A DNA stretch of 15,273 nucleotides from Candidatus Cloacimonadota bacterium. Its GTDB lineage: Bacteria; Cloacimonadota; Cloacimonadia; Cloacimonadales; Cloacimonadaceae. The DNA is taken from contig VGPI01000023.1 of assembly GCA_016875595.1 (NCBI GenBank), positions 1 to 15,273 on the forward strand, written 5' to 3'. The notes beneath the pieces were generated by a model, which did not search any database, was not told where the DNA came from, and was given only the letters and a program-made list of their open reading frames with translations. A program made the position numbers and the translations under genes. Below, one piece after another: positions 7,142 to 14,322 of the stretch. Within the stretch, counting starts at the first letter, position 1; the number at the start of each line of letters is the position of its first letter.

Positions 7142-7744
7142 TCAGTTGCGCTTTTGATACAGTTTCTTGATGGCTTCCTTGATGATCTGTTCCACCGGTT
7201 GTATCATTTGTTCGTCAGACATCTGCCGGAGCACCAGATTGATCTCTTTGATGCTGAAGCCCAAAGCCAGTAATGCAGATTCCGCCTCGATCAGATGAGT
7301 GTCGATCCCGGTGGTCTGAACTACTGGCGTTCCCAGGTCGAGTTTGAGGATCTCGTCCCGGAGTTCGATGATAATGCGTTGTGCCGTTTTCTTGCCGATG
7401 CCGGGCACCTTGCTGATCATCAGGTCATCACTGCGCTGGATGGCTTTGACGAAGGTCTCGGTATCCAGAGATGACAGTGCGGATAGCCCGATCTTGCCAC
7501 CGATTCCGGGGATGCCGGTCAGTTTTTGAAACAACTGCCTTTCCCCGTTCGTGATGAAACCAAAAACCCTGATCTCATCCTGACCGATGCTCAGGACAGT
7601 GAAGAGGCGGCAGATCTCCCCCACCGCCGGTAGCTTCTCATAGGTGCTCAAGGGGATCCGGATCTCCAGACCCAAACCACCGCAATCGATAATGGCATTG
7701 ACCGGCGTCTTGCCTGCCAGGATGCCTCGGATAAAATCAAGCAT
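7142..7744 (-). CDS. ruvA: Holliday junction branch migration protein RuvA
   Basis: RuvA tetramers bind four-way DNA junctions and load the RuvB motor. The frame is open further upstream, but the start chosen is ATG 7744. It gives the family-typical N-terminus MLDFIRGILAGK and a 200-residue protein (E. coli RuvA: 203). It also overlaps the ruvC stop by one base (TAATG). Domain I is the OB fold (1-64). Domain II has two helix-hairpin-helix motifs (LTGIPGIGGKIG about 75-86 and KVPGIGKKTAQR about 112-123). Domain III, about 150-200, is the RuvB-interacting C-terminus (ALLALGFSIKEI). ruvB is not in the window, so RuvA and RuvB are encoded apart here. Confidence 0.97.
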   Translation of the reverse strand: MLDFIRGILAGKTPVNAIIDCGGLGLEIRIPLSTYEKLPAVGEICRLFTVLSIGQDEIRVFGFITNGERQLFQKLTGIPGIGGKIGLSALSSLDTETFVKAIQRSDDLMISKVPGIGKKTAQRIIIELRDEILKLDLGTPVVQTTGIDTHLIEAESALLALGFSIKEINLVLRQMSDEQMIQPVEQIIKEAIKKLYQKRN

Positions 7745-8220
7745 TACAAAAACCTCATCCGGTGAAAGTGACACATCGCCACAGCAAGGGCATCGGCGGC
7801 GTCATCGCGGTGTTTGACCGTATCCAGATTGAGCAGTTTCCCGATCATATAACGCACCTGCTGTTTGGTGGCATTACCATTGCCGACCACCGCTTTTTTC
7901 ACTTCCCGTGGGCTGTATTCATATATGGGAATATCTCGTTGAACCAAGGTCAGAAGGATGATCCCCCGGGCATGACCCAGCGCAAAGATCGCCTGGATAT
8001 GCTTGTGATAGAAGATGGTCTCCACCACTGCCTGTTCCGGTTTATGCTCATCCAGGATCGCGCTCATCTCCTGATACAGGACCAACAGACGCTGCTGCAA
8101 AGGCAGTTTTTCCCGGATCGGGATCACATCACACCCCGCTGCAGTAATCCGCTTTCCCTGACATTCAATCAAGCCATAACCGCAGAAGCGGCTTCCCGGA
8201 TCAATACCAATGATCAACAC
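7744..8220 (-). CDS. ruvC: Crossover junction endodeoxyribonuclease RuvC
   Basis: RuvC resolves Holliday junctions by symmetric nicking. The protein has 158 residues with a complete RNase H-like active site: Asp7 (GIDPGS), Glu67 (AVVETIF), and Asp140 and Asp143 (HRDDAADALA). The NGNATKQQV segment (114-122) is also family-typical. The start is GTG at 8220 (GTG TTG ATC); no good Shine-Dalgarno is visible, so initiation may depend on translation or re-entry from yebC 36 nt upstream. Its stop TAA shares one base with the ruvA ATG. yebC-ruvC-ruvA is a classic bacterial order. Confidence 0.97.
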   Translation of the reverse strand: MLIIGIDPGSRFCGYGLIECQGKRITAAGCDVIPIREKLPLQQRLLVLYQEMSAILDEHKPEQAVVETIFYHKHIQAIFALGHARGIILLTLVQRDIPIYEYSPREVKKAVVGNGNATKQQVRYMIGKLLNLDTVKHRDDAADALAVAMCHFHRMRFL

Positions 8221-8233
8221 TTATTCAAAATCG

Positions 8234-8259
8234 TAGGGGCGCTTTCCCTCAGCGCCCTA
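8234..8259 (-). other. Stem-loop spanning the yebC stop codon, before ruvC
   Basis: TAGGGGCGCT (8234-8243) pairs with AGCGCCCTA (8251-8259), leaving one bulged G and a 7-nt loop. The TAG stop of yebC is the first base triplet of the stem on the minus strand. Only ATTTT follows, so it looks like a partial terminator or mRNA-processing/attenuation hairpin between yebC and ruvCA rather than a full stop. Confidence 0.5.
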
Positions 8260-9006
8260 TTCCTGGTTGAGACGAGCCAATACCTCGTCCGAGAATTCGA
8301 AATTGGCATAGACCTTGTTCACATCGTCCAGTTCCTCCAGGAAGTCGATCAGTTTGAGCAGTTTGTCTGCCACATCATCGGCTTTGATATAGTTCTTCGG
8401 GACTCTTGTTAGTTCTGCGTTCTCGATCGTAAATCCTAACTTCTCCATATTATCCCGCACGGAATGAAATTGCGTGGGCGAGGTATAGACCTCAAAGGAA
8501 TCATCACCATCCTGGACGTCCTCCGCTCCAGCTTCCAGAGCAGTCATCATGAATTCATCCTCATCCAGACCAGCGCTCGGAACGGTGAAATATCCCTTTT
8601 GATCAAAGTTCCAGGATACCGCACCCGATTCTGCCAGGTTACCGCCGTATTTGGAAAAGATATGCCGGAGTTCCGCCACTGTCCTGTTTTTGTTATCGGT
8701 CATCACATCGACCACGATCCCGACGCCATTGTGACCATAACCTTCATAGGTGATCTCTTCATAGGCGGCGCCTTCGATCTCGCCCGTACCGCGTTTCACG
8801 GCACGTTCGATGTTATCCCGGGGCATATTGACACTTTTTGCCGTGGCAATGGCAGTGCGCAGGCGGGGATTGGATTCAGCGTCTCCACCGCCGGCTTTGG
8901 CGGCGAGGATGATCTCTTTGACGATGCGGGTATAGACCTTGCCGCGTTTGGCATCGGCGGCGGCTTTCTTATGCTTGATCGTGCTCCATTTACTATGTCC
9001 GGACAT
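8257..9006 (-). CDS. yebC: YebC/PmpR/TACO1 family protein
   Basis: Family members act as DNA-binding transcription regulators (PmpR type) or as ribosome-associated factors that help translation through polyproline stretches (YebC, TACO1). The protein has 249 residues, as usual for the family. It begins with the near-invariant MSGHSKWSTIKHKKAAADAK and continues with RIVKEI, GGGDAESNPRLRTAI and NMPRDNIERAVKRGTGE. The middle domain has YEGYGHNGVGI and NRTVAELRHIFSKYGGNL. The C-terminal domain is acidic and ends at Glu249. It is cytoplasmic. ATG 9006 follows AGAGG. It is the first gene of the yebC-ruvC-ruvA-rsmB-PASTA-DUF4911 operon. Sequence alone does not separate the transcriptional from the translational subtype. 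Confidence 0.96.
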   Translation of the reverse strand: MSGHSKWSTIKHKKAAADAKRGKVYTRIVKEIILAAKAGGGDAESNPRLRTAIATAKSVNMPRDNIERAVKRGTGEIEGAAYEEITYEGYGHNGVGIVVDVMTDNKNRTVAELRHIFSKYGGNLAESGAVSWNFDQKGYFTVPSAGLDEDEFMMTALEAGAEDVQDGDDSFEVYTSPTQFHSVRDNMEKLGFTIENAELTRVPKNYIKADDVADKLLKLIDFLEELDDVNKVYANFEFSDEVLARLNQE

Positions 9007-9079
9007 ATTTTAACCTCTTTACTTCTTGTCTCATATCAATATCTAAACTGTGATGCTCGTTTCCGGCATCCCGAGTCTC

Positions 9080-9107
9080 ATAAAATTCTCATTCTCATTC
9101 GTGTCAA
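9080..9107 (-). promoter_or_regulatory. Probable sigma70-type promoter of the yebC-ruv operon
   Basis: Consensus -35 TTGACA (minus strand, 9107 to 9102) is followed after 16 bp by TTTTAT (9085 to 9080, 4 of 6 to consensus). The spacer holds GAATGAGAATGAGAA. Transcription would begin near 9073, giving a yebC leader of about 67 nt. The site lies directly downstream of the terminator of the preceding gene, as expected for a new transcription unit. Confidence 0.65.
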
Positions 9108-9123
9108 GCAAGATGATCAGACT

Positions 9124-9165
9124 AATAAAAGAAAAGTCCCATCACCATGACAGGTAACGGGACTT
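9124..9165 (-). terminator. Intrinsic terminator of the EF-G-like gene
   Basis: On the minus strand AAGTCCCGTTACC pairs with GGTGATGGGACTT (13 bp including G-T wobbles) around a 6-nt loop, followed by TTTCTTTTATT. It starts 28 nt after the stop codon of the EF-G-like gene and is the clearest rho-independent terminator in the window. Confidence 0.92.
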
Positions 9166-9193
9166 CGTGTTTCAATCTGATTAAGGGTAAATG

Positions 9194-11245
9194 CTATTCC
9201 TGTTCCTGCCAGGCGGCGACCACCTTCTGGGTAATGTCGTCCGGAACTTTCTCATAATGCGCGAACTGCTGCGTGAAGCGTCCCCGTCCCTGTGTAAATG
9301 ACTTGAGCGCCGGAAAATAGAAATACATCTCAGCCACGGGCATCTGTGCATTCAGATACTGCTTTTTTCCACGCTGTTCCATACCCATGATCCGTCCCCG
9401 GCGGGTGGAAATATCACCCATCACATCGCCCATATACTCGGCAGGAACAATGATGGTGAGGTCATGGATGGGCTCCAGGAGGATGGGCTTGCATTTCTTG
9501 AAGCCCTCTTTGAGTGCCATTGAAGAGGCGATCTTAAAAGCCATTTCGGATGAGTCCACATCGTGATAGGAGCCATAATAGACGTCCACGCTGATATCCA
9601 CCACCTGATAACCGGCGATGATACCTTTCTCCATCGTCTCCACTATCCCTTTCTCGATGGCGGGGATATAGTTGGAAGGGATCACTCCGCCCACGATGGA
9701 ATTGATGAATTTGAAGCCCTCACCGCGTTCGGTCGGTTTGACCCGGAAATAGACCTCGCCATACTGACCCCGTCCGCCGGACTGCTTTTTATGGCGGTAT
9801 TGGGATTCAGCGCTGCCCATGATGGTCTCTTTATAGGGGATGCGCGGTTCTTTCATCATGGCTTCCACTTTATAGCGGTTCTTCATCTTCTTCATCACTA
9901 TATTCAATTGCTGCTCACCCATTCCGGAGATGACGTTCTCGTGCGTCTCCAGGTTCAATTCAAAATTGATCGTGGGATCCTCAGCGATCACGCGTTGTAA
10001 AGCCGTGCCGATCTTGTCCTCGTCGGATTGGTTGGCGGCGCGGATCATTTGCCAGAACGTGGGGGAAGGCAGTTCAATCGGAGGCAATTGCAATTTGGAA
10101 TTCAATGCCGTGATAGTATTCATCATCCGGGCGTTCTTGAGTTTGACCAGAGCGCCGATCTCGCCGGCTTTGATCTCGGAGGTATCGTGACGGTTCTTGC
10201 CCAGCATGAAATACATATTTCCCGCTTTGTCCTTGGCGTCCTTTTCGGGGATATAGAATTCGGTTCCGGTCTTGAGCGTTCCGGAGATCATCCGCAGGTA
10301 GGTAAAGTCACCCATATTGGGATCGGCATAAAGTTTGAAGATATAGCCCAGCAGATCACCTTCCGGAGAGGTGATAATGGTCTTCGGTGCATCATTCACC
10401 AGGACCTCGCGTTCCTTACGGTCAGCCGGAGAAGGCAGGTAACTGATGACCGCATCCAGCAACGCATTCACGCCAGCGCCATTACCGGCGGAAACGGCAA
10501 AGGCAGGAGTGATCTCACCATTGGCGATCGCTTTCCGTAAGCCGGCGATCAGTTTATCCTCTGCCAGTTCCATGTGTTCCAGAAAGTCATTGAGCAGGTC
10601 TTCATCAGTCTCCGCCACCGCTTCCATCAGGTGCAGACGGGCATCTGCCACGGCATCAGCCATATCGGCTGGAACCTCGGATTCTCCATCGGCTGTGATC
10701 GCTTTCTGACGAACTATGTCCACCGCACCGACAAAGGAACCTTCCTTGCCGATCGGCAGTAAGACCGGGATCGGACGCAATTCGCTGTTTTCACGGATCG
10801 CTTCCAGCGTCTTGTCAAAATCCGCATGTTCATTATCCATCCGGTTGACCACCACCGCTTTGGCGACCTTTTTACCTTCCAGTTGTTCACAATGCAATTC
10901 CAGACCCACTTCAAACCCACCCGTCGCATTGGCAACCACCAAGGCGGTCTCCACTGCCTCAATCGCCACGATCGCATCGCCCACGAAATCGGGACAACCC
11001 GGAGCATCCAGGATGTTGATCCGGTGGTCTTTATGATTGGCAAAGCCGATGCTCAAGCCCAGGGACATCTGTTTGGCACCCTCTTCCGGGTCAAAATCCA
11101 TTACCGTATTGCCTTCGTCGATTTTACCAAGCCGGGTCGTGGCACCGCACTTGAAGAACATCTGCTCGGCAAGGGTCGTCTTGCCCGCTCCGCTGGAGCC
11201 CAGTAACAGAAGATTGCGAAGTTTCTTCATGTCATATACTTTCAT
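9194..11245 (-). CDS. EF-G-like translational GTPase with atypical G domain (EF-G2 type)
   Basis: The 683-residue protein has the complete EF-G domain order: GTPase domain I, then II, III, IV and V. Domain IV is well kept (SGGRGQYGEVYFRVKP and YGSYHDVDSSEMAFKIASSM). The G domain departs from true EF-G. The P-loop is GSSGAGKTTL (16-25) instead of the AHxDHGKTT form. The usual RGITI switch region reads MSLGLS. G3 is DAPGCPDF (80-87), so the catalytic His after DxPG is Cys84. G4 is NRMD (134-137). This pattern belongs to the EF-G2/EF-G-like subfamily, which accompanies a canonical fusA elsewhere in the genome. Its exact role (translocation variant, recycling or stress factor) is not settled by sequence. 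GAGG about 5 nt before ATG 11245 supports the start over Met6. It is monocistronic, with its own terminator, divergent from the barrel gene. Confidence 0.92.
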   Translation of the reverse strand: MKVYDMKKLRNLLLLGSSGAGKTTLAEQMFFKCGATTRLGKIDEGNTVMDFDPEEGAKQMSLGLSIGFANHKDHRINILDAPGCPDFVGDAIVAIEAVETALVVANATGGFEVGLELHCEQLEGKKVAKAVVVNRMDNEHADFDKTLEAIRENSELRPIPVLLPIGKEGSFVGAVDIVRQKAITADGESEVPADMADAVADARLHLMEAVAETDEDLLNDFLEHMELAEDKLIAGLRKAIANGEITPAFAVSAGNGAGVNALLDAVISYLPSPADRKEREVLVNDAPKTIITSPEGDLLGYIFKLYADPNMGDFTYLRMISGTLKTGTEFYIPEKDAKDKAGNMYFMLGKNRHDTSEIKAGEIGALVKLKNARMMNTITALNSKLQLPPIELPSPTFWQMIRAANQSDEDKIGTALQRVIAEDPTINFELNLETHENVISGMGEQQLNIVMKKMKNRYKVEAMMKEPRIPYKETIMGSAESQYRHKKQSGGRGQYGEVYFRVKPTERGEGFKFINSIVGGVIPSNYIPAIEKGIVETMEKGIIAGYQVVDISVDVYYGSYHDVDSSEMAFKIASSMALKEGFKKCKPILLEPIHDLTIIVPAEYMGDVMGDISTRRGRIMGMEQRGKKQYLNAQMPVAEMYFYFPALKSFTQGRGRFTQQFAHYEKVPDDITQKVVAAWQEQE

Positions 11246-11262
11246 CTTTTCCTCGTGTACTT

Positions 11263-11314
11263 AATATAAAATCACCTGAACGTCCCAAGATTTTTCAGGC
11301 GCTGTTATTGTCAA
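11263..11314 (-). promoter_or_regulatory. Candidate promoter elements of the EF-G-like gene
   Basis: A near-consensus -10 TATATT lies on the minus strand (11268 to 11263), but its matched -35 is weak and it would leave a leader of only about 11 nt. A separate TTGACA (11314 to 11309) lacks a good -10 at 17 bp. Either could drive the gene. They are listed together because the choice cannot be made by eye. Confidence 0.35.
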
Positions 11315-11367
11315 TCAAAATCAGGATTCCTCCTAACTCACCCAATCACCCTTGTCTCAGGTTTTTT

Positions 11368-11423
11368 TCGAGATCGCCTCGAGATGGCTTCGAGATGCCT
11401 CGAGTACTCGAGGGAAACTCGAA
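11368..11423. repeat. Cluster of TCGAG repeats at about 11-bp spacing with a 16-bp palindrome
   Basis: TCGAG starts at 11368, 11379, 11390, 11400 and 11408, and a related TCGAA at 11419. The first three copies are TCGAGAT at exactly 11-bp steps. Copies four and five form a perfect palindrome CCTCGAGTACTCGAGG (11398-11413). The cluster sits in the middle of the 302-bp divergent intergenic region, about 70-120 bp upstream of the barrel gene's -35 candidate. Helical phasing and symmetry suggest an array for a dimeric DNA-binding protein that could act on either gene. No regulator is recognised. The sequence between the cluster and the flanking promoters shows nothing else clear. Confidence 0.8.
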
Positions 11424-11489
11424 GCAGAGGTGAGTCAAACTCGGAGCAAACTTTACTGGCACATTCTGCATGAAGTGTGATGAATCTGC

Positions 11490-11518
11490 TTGACATAATC
11501 ATATCCTTCGATTACCCT
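11490..11518 (+). promoter_or_regulatory. Candidate promoter of the barrel gene
   Basis: Consensus TTGACA (11490-11495) is followed after 17 bp by TACCCT (11513-11518), a weak -10 with 3 of 6 matches. The start point would be near 11525, with GAGG at 11539-11542 ahead of ATG 11548. A strong -35 with a poor -10 is compatible with activator control from the repeat cluster upstream, but that is inference. Confidence 0.4.
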
Positions 11519-11547
11519 GTTACAACGAACCGAAAATCGAGGTAACC

Positions 11548-12273
11548 ATGCGCAGATATCTGATTTCTACACTTTTCCTGATGCTTGTTATCTGGCTTAA
11601 TGCCCAGATCGTTTCCACCAGTGACCCGGTGATCCAGGGAACTCCTGAACTGACAGCAAATCCCAGCAATGCTTATCGTCATGGAGACAGCGGATTACTG
11701 TTCATCCCGACGGCATACACATTACCCAAGGGGATGTTTCAAGCATCCACCTGGGCGTTTGTCATATATACACTTGGTTATGGTGTAACTGACGAATTGC
11801 AGTTAAATTTCTCAACCGTCTTACCCTTGAAACGAGAAGCGTTGGAGGGAGTGACAGGCAGTGCCAAATACCGTTTATTTGAGCGCAACAAACTCAATGT
11901 GTCATCCTGGGTCACTCTTACTCCCTTCCTTAAAGTAGCAACTGCAGGGTTTATCAGTTCACTTGATCTAAAGAGGATCCGTCTCCATGCCGGGATTGGA
12001 TTGGGGATTGATTTCAGGGAAAGCGATTACATTGATGCCTGGATGGCAGGATGGGATTTTCAGGTGGGACCCAGACGATTGCTGTTTTCCGAATTTGGCT
12101 TCACAACAAAGACATCATGGGAAAACAATCGCATTCCCTGGACTTTAGGTATGCGTTTATTTCGTGAGGATTTTGCCTGGGAAGTGGCTTGGGTCGGGAT
12201 TATGGATCCTGAGAATGACGATACAAACTGGAATTCGTTCCCGATGATCAAAGCGACCATCGCCTTTGATTGA
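11548..12273 (+). CDS. Secreted, predicted outer-membrane beta-barrel protein of unknown function
   Basis: The 241-residue protein has a clear signal peptide: MRR, a hydrophobic stretch to about 17, then NAQ before IVSTS. The mature part consists of short alternating polar/aromatic strands separated by turns, for example GLLFIPTAYTLPKGMFQAST, LGYGVTDELQLNFST, LHAGIGLGIDFRES and WTLGMRLFREDFAWEVAWVG. It ends with a strand finishing in a penultimate Phe (IAFD), all as expected for a small outer-membrane barrel. The conserved-looking start after the signal (HGDSGLLFIPTAYTLPKG) resembles barrels in which a first strand is followed by a TLPKG-type turn, but no named family is claimed. GAGG precedes ATG 11548. 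It is the only convincing plus-strand gene of the window, and its stop lies 9 bp from the convergent pseudokinase stop. It may be structural, a porin or a transporter partner; its function is unknown. Confidence 0.8.
   Translation: MRRYLISTLFLMLVIWLNAQIVSTSDPVIQGTPELTANPSNAYRHGDSGLLFIPTAYTLPKGMFQASTWAFVIYTLGYGVTDELQLNFSTVLPLKREALEGVTGSAKYRLFERNKLNVSSWVTLTPFLKVATAGFISSLDLKRIRLHAGIGLGIDFRESDYIDAWMAGWDFQVGPRRLLFSEFGFTTKTSWENNRIPWTLGMRLFREDFAWEVAWVGIMDPENDDTNWNSFPMIKATIAFD
12247..12270. terminator. Weak hairpin at the convergent gene junction
   Basis: ATCAAAGCG (12247-12255) can pair with CGCCTTTGAT (12261-12270), with one bulge and a 5-nt loop, just inside the end of the barrel gene. No clean T-run follows on either strand. 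It is the only candidate for ending either transcript in the 9-bp gap, so readthrough between the convergent genes seems likely. Confidence 0.3.
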
Positions 12274-12282
12274 TCCTTTGGT

Positions 12283-14322
12283 TTACTTGGCGTTACGGAC
12301 TATGCGGAAACCGATATAGTTTGCTTTGGTGAATGGTTTGGCATAGCTGCGGGCGGTGATCCTCATCTCGTGTTTCTCGTGATACCAGCTCCCGCCACGG
12401 ATCACTTTATCGGTTCCGCTTTGCGGTCCGGCATAGAAATCCTGGGTACCGGCTGAATAGCGGGCATACCAGTTCCACACCCATTCATAGACATTGCCGC
12501 TCAGGTCGTGGATACCCAGTTTATTGGGACTTAATCCTCCAACTGGATTGGTGGAGGCATTGCTGTTGATATTAGACCACCCGACTTGATCGGGATCGAT
12601 GGAACCACTATAAATCTCATCCACATATTGCATTCCGGACTTGGCGGCGAATTCCCATTCCACTTCCGTGGGCAGTCGATAGCCATTGGCATCGAAATTG
12701 CAGATGATCTGGGTATCGATGATTTCATAGCAGGGCTGTAAACGGTCCAGAATGCTCTTCTGATTGCAGAATTCCACCACATCATAGAAGGAGACGTTCT
12801 CCACCGGTTGATCGTCATCCTTGAAACGGGAGGGATTGGAATCAAAGACCATCCGCCATTGGCGTTGAGTTACTTCAAATCTACCGATGTAGAAGCTCTT
12901 CAATACCATTTGCCGCAGCGGAAACTCATCCGGATTCGCCTCCGGAGCCATACTGCCAACCACAGCGGTGTCACCCCGAACAAAGACCATCGGGATCAGT
13001 TCATTGGGCAGCAATTGATCGGAGAGTTTCGCTTCACCCTGGGGCTCAGTTCGTTCACCGGAGAAAGTTGGTTCGGATCCGGTTACAAAGTACTTGACGG
13101 TAATAAATACGATGATCACGAGCGAGAGGATCATCAGGATAACAAATTTCTTTTTCATTCTGCTCAATTCCTGTCCTTCATTGTCCTTACCAATGGTGAT
13201 AGGTATAGCGGGCGGTCTGACCACCGGCTTGGGTTCCGGTACCGGTTGGGGAACCGGGATCTCATCCGGGCTTTCTTCCTTTTCATCCCCGATGTTTTTT
13301 CCCGGTTGATCCTCTGTGTTTTCCACTGTTATCATTGGGATGGATCGATCGGGCTCATCCTCCGTGATCGGTTCTGTAAAAGAAACGGCTTCCGGCTCGA
13401 CGGGAAGGATCTCCATTTGCTCGGGAAGTACATCTGGCACGGGAGTGACGGGTTCGGGCACTACTTTCACAGTGATGACCCGCTGAGGCGGCTGGTATCC
13501 GACATCGGTCTCCGCTTCAATGGCTTTCAGCATCTGGGAACAGGTCTGGAAACGCCGGTCGGGATCGACCGCCAGTGCCTTATTTAGTATTGTATATTGC
13601 CAGTGTGGCACCTTAGCGCCAAGGAGGTCGGGATCGATGACCGGGCGAGTGAAGGAGAGGGGTTTCTGTTGCAGTGGTTCCAGTGATTTATCCAGATGCC
13701 AAGGCAGCCGTCCGGTCAGCAGTTGATAGCCCAGAACTCCCAGAGAATAGATATCGCTGGTATTGCGGCAGTCCTCGCCATCATAGAGTTCGGGAGAGAT
13801 ATAATGCACCGGATGGAATTGGGCTTTGCCCAGATCAGCCCTCAACCAGGCGTGGCGTGCCTGGGCGAAACCATGCAGTTTGACCGATCCATCCTCCATG
13901 ATAAAGATGCTGTCGGGATTGATGTGACAATGGTAATACCCTGGGCAGGAGCAATAGATCAGGGATTTGAGGATCTGACGGAGCCAGTCGATGACGGTGG
14001 TTTGGGTGGGTAGGCTCAATCCCTGTTCCAGCACGGAACGCAGATCACTGCCTTTCATCCACTCCCGCAGGATATGAATCTTGTTGTCCCGGTCAATATA
14101 GTCGATGGTCTCACAAATGTGCGAGTGTTTGAGTTTCTTCCCGATCAGCGCCTGCTGCCGGAGGCAATCCCCTGCGGTCTCATCACGTTGCCAGTTCTCA
14201 TTTAAGGTTTTGACCACAAAGCTCTTGCCGGTCACATTCTCCTTGACCAGATAGAGGATATGGTACTTGGTCTTAGCCAGGACGCTTTGCACGGTAAAGG
14301 AATTGGACATGCGTTCCATCAT
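12283..14322 (-). CDS. Transmembrane pseudokinase fused to a SUMF1/FGE-like domain
   Basis: This 679-residue protein has four parts. Residues 8-275 are a protein-kinase fold, 276-390 a Pro/Glu-rich linker, 392-413 one membrane helix (followed by the outside), and 441-679 an FGE-sulfatase/SUMF1 domain. The kinase keeps Lys38 (VVKTL), SPE (176-178), DIYSLG (190-195) and the Arg257 region. However, the glycine loop reads VLAKTKYHILYLV, the HRD motif is HCH (131-133) followed by Asn135 instead of Lys, and DFG is GFA (151-153). It therefore should not phosphorylate by the usual mechanism. The SUMF1 domain shows FEVTQRQW, PVENVSFYDV, YRLPTEVEWEFAAKSG, SGNVYEWVWNW and RGGSWY, but lacks the copper-binding cysteines of active formylglycine-generating enzyme. 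Such domains often serve for ligand binding. ATG 14322 overlaps the hutI stop (ATGA). A signal-receptor role is inference. Confidence 0.92.
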   Translation of the reverse strand: MMERMSNSFTVQSVLAKTKYHILYLVKENVTGKSFVVKTLNENWQRDETAGDCLRQQALIGKKLKHSHICETIDYIDRDNKIHILREWMKGSDLRSVLEQGLSLPTQTTVIDWLRQILKSLIYCSCPGYYHCHINPDSIFIMEDGSVKLHGFAQARHAWLRADLGKAQFHPVHYISPELYDGEDCRNTSDIYSLGVLGYQLLTGRLPWHLDKSLEPLQQKPLSFTRPVIDPDLLGAKVPHWQYTILNKALAVDPDRRFQTCSQMLKAIEAETDVGYQPPQRVITVKVVPEPVTPVPDVLPEQMEILPVEPEAVSFTEPITEDEPDRSIPMITVENTEDQPGKNIGDEKEESPDEIPVPQPVPEPKPVVRPPAIPITIGKDNEGQELSRMKKKFVILMILSLVIIVFITVKYFVTGSEPTFSGERTEPQGEAKLSDQLLPNELIPMVFVRGDTAVVGSMAPEANPDEFPLRQMVLKSFYIGRFEVTQRQWRMVFDSNPSRFKDDDQPVENVSFYDVVEFCNQKSILDRLQPCYEIIDTQIICNFDANGYRLPTEVEWEFAAKSGMQYVDEIYSGSIDPDQVGWSNINSNASTNPVGGLSPNKLGIHDLSGNVYEWVWNWYARYSAGTQDFYAGPQSGTDKVIRGGSWYHEKHEMRITARSYAKPFTKANYIGFRIVRNAK

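Noticed and set aside
7745..7774. Upstream extension of ruvA by 10 codons (start at 7774)
   Set aside because: The extension overlaps the end of ruvC and gives an N-terminus unlike RuvA. ATG 7744 with its TAATG overlap fits both the family length and operon coupling.
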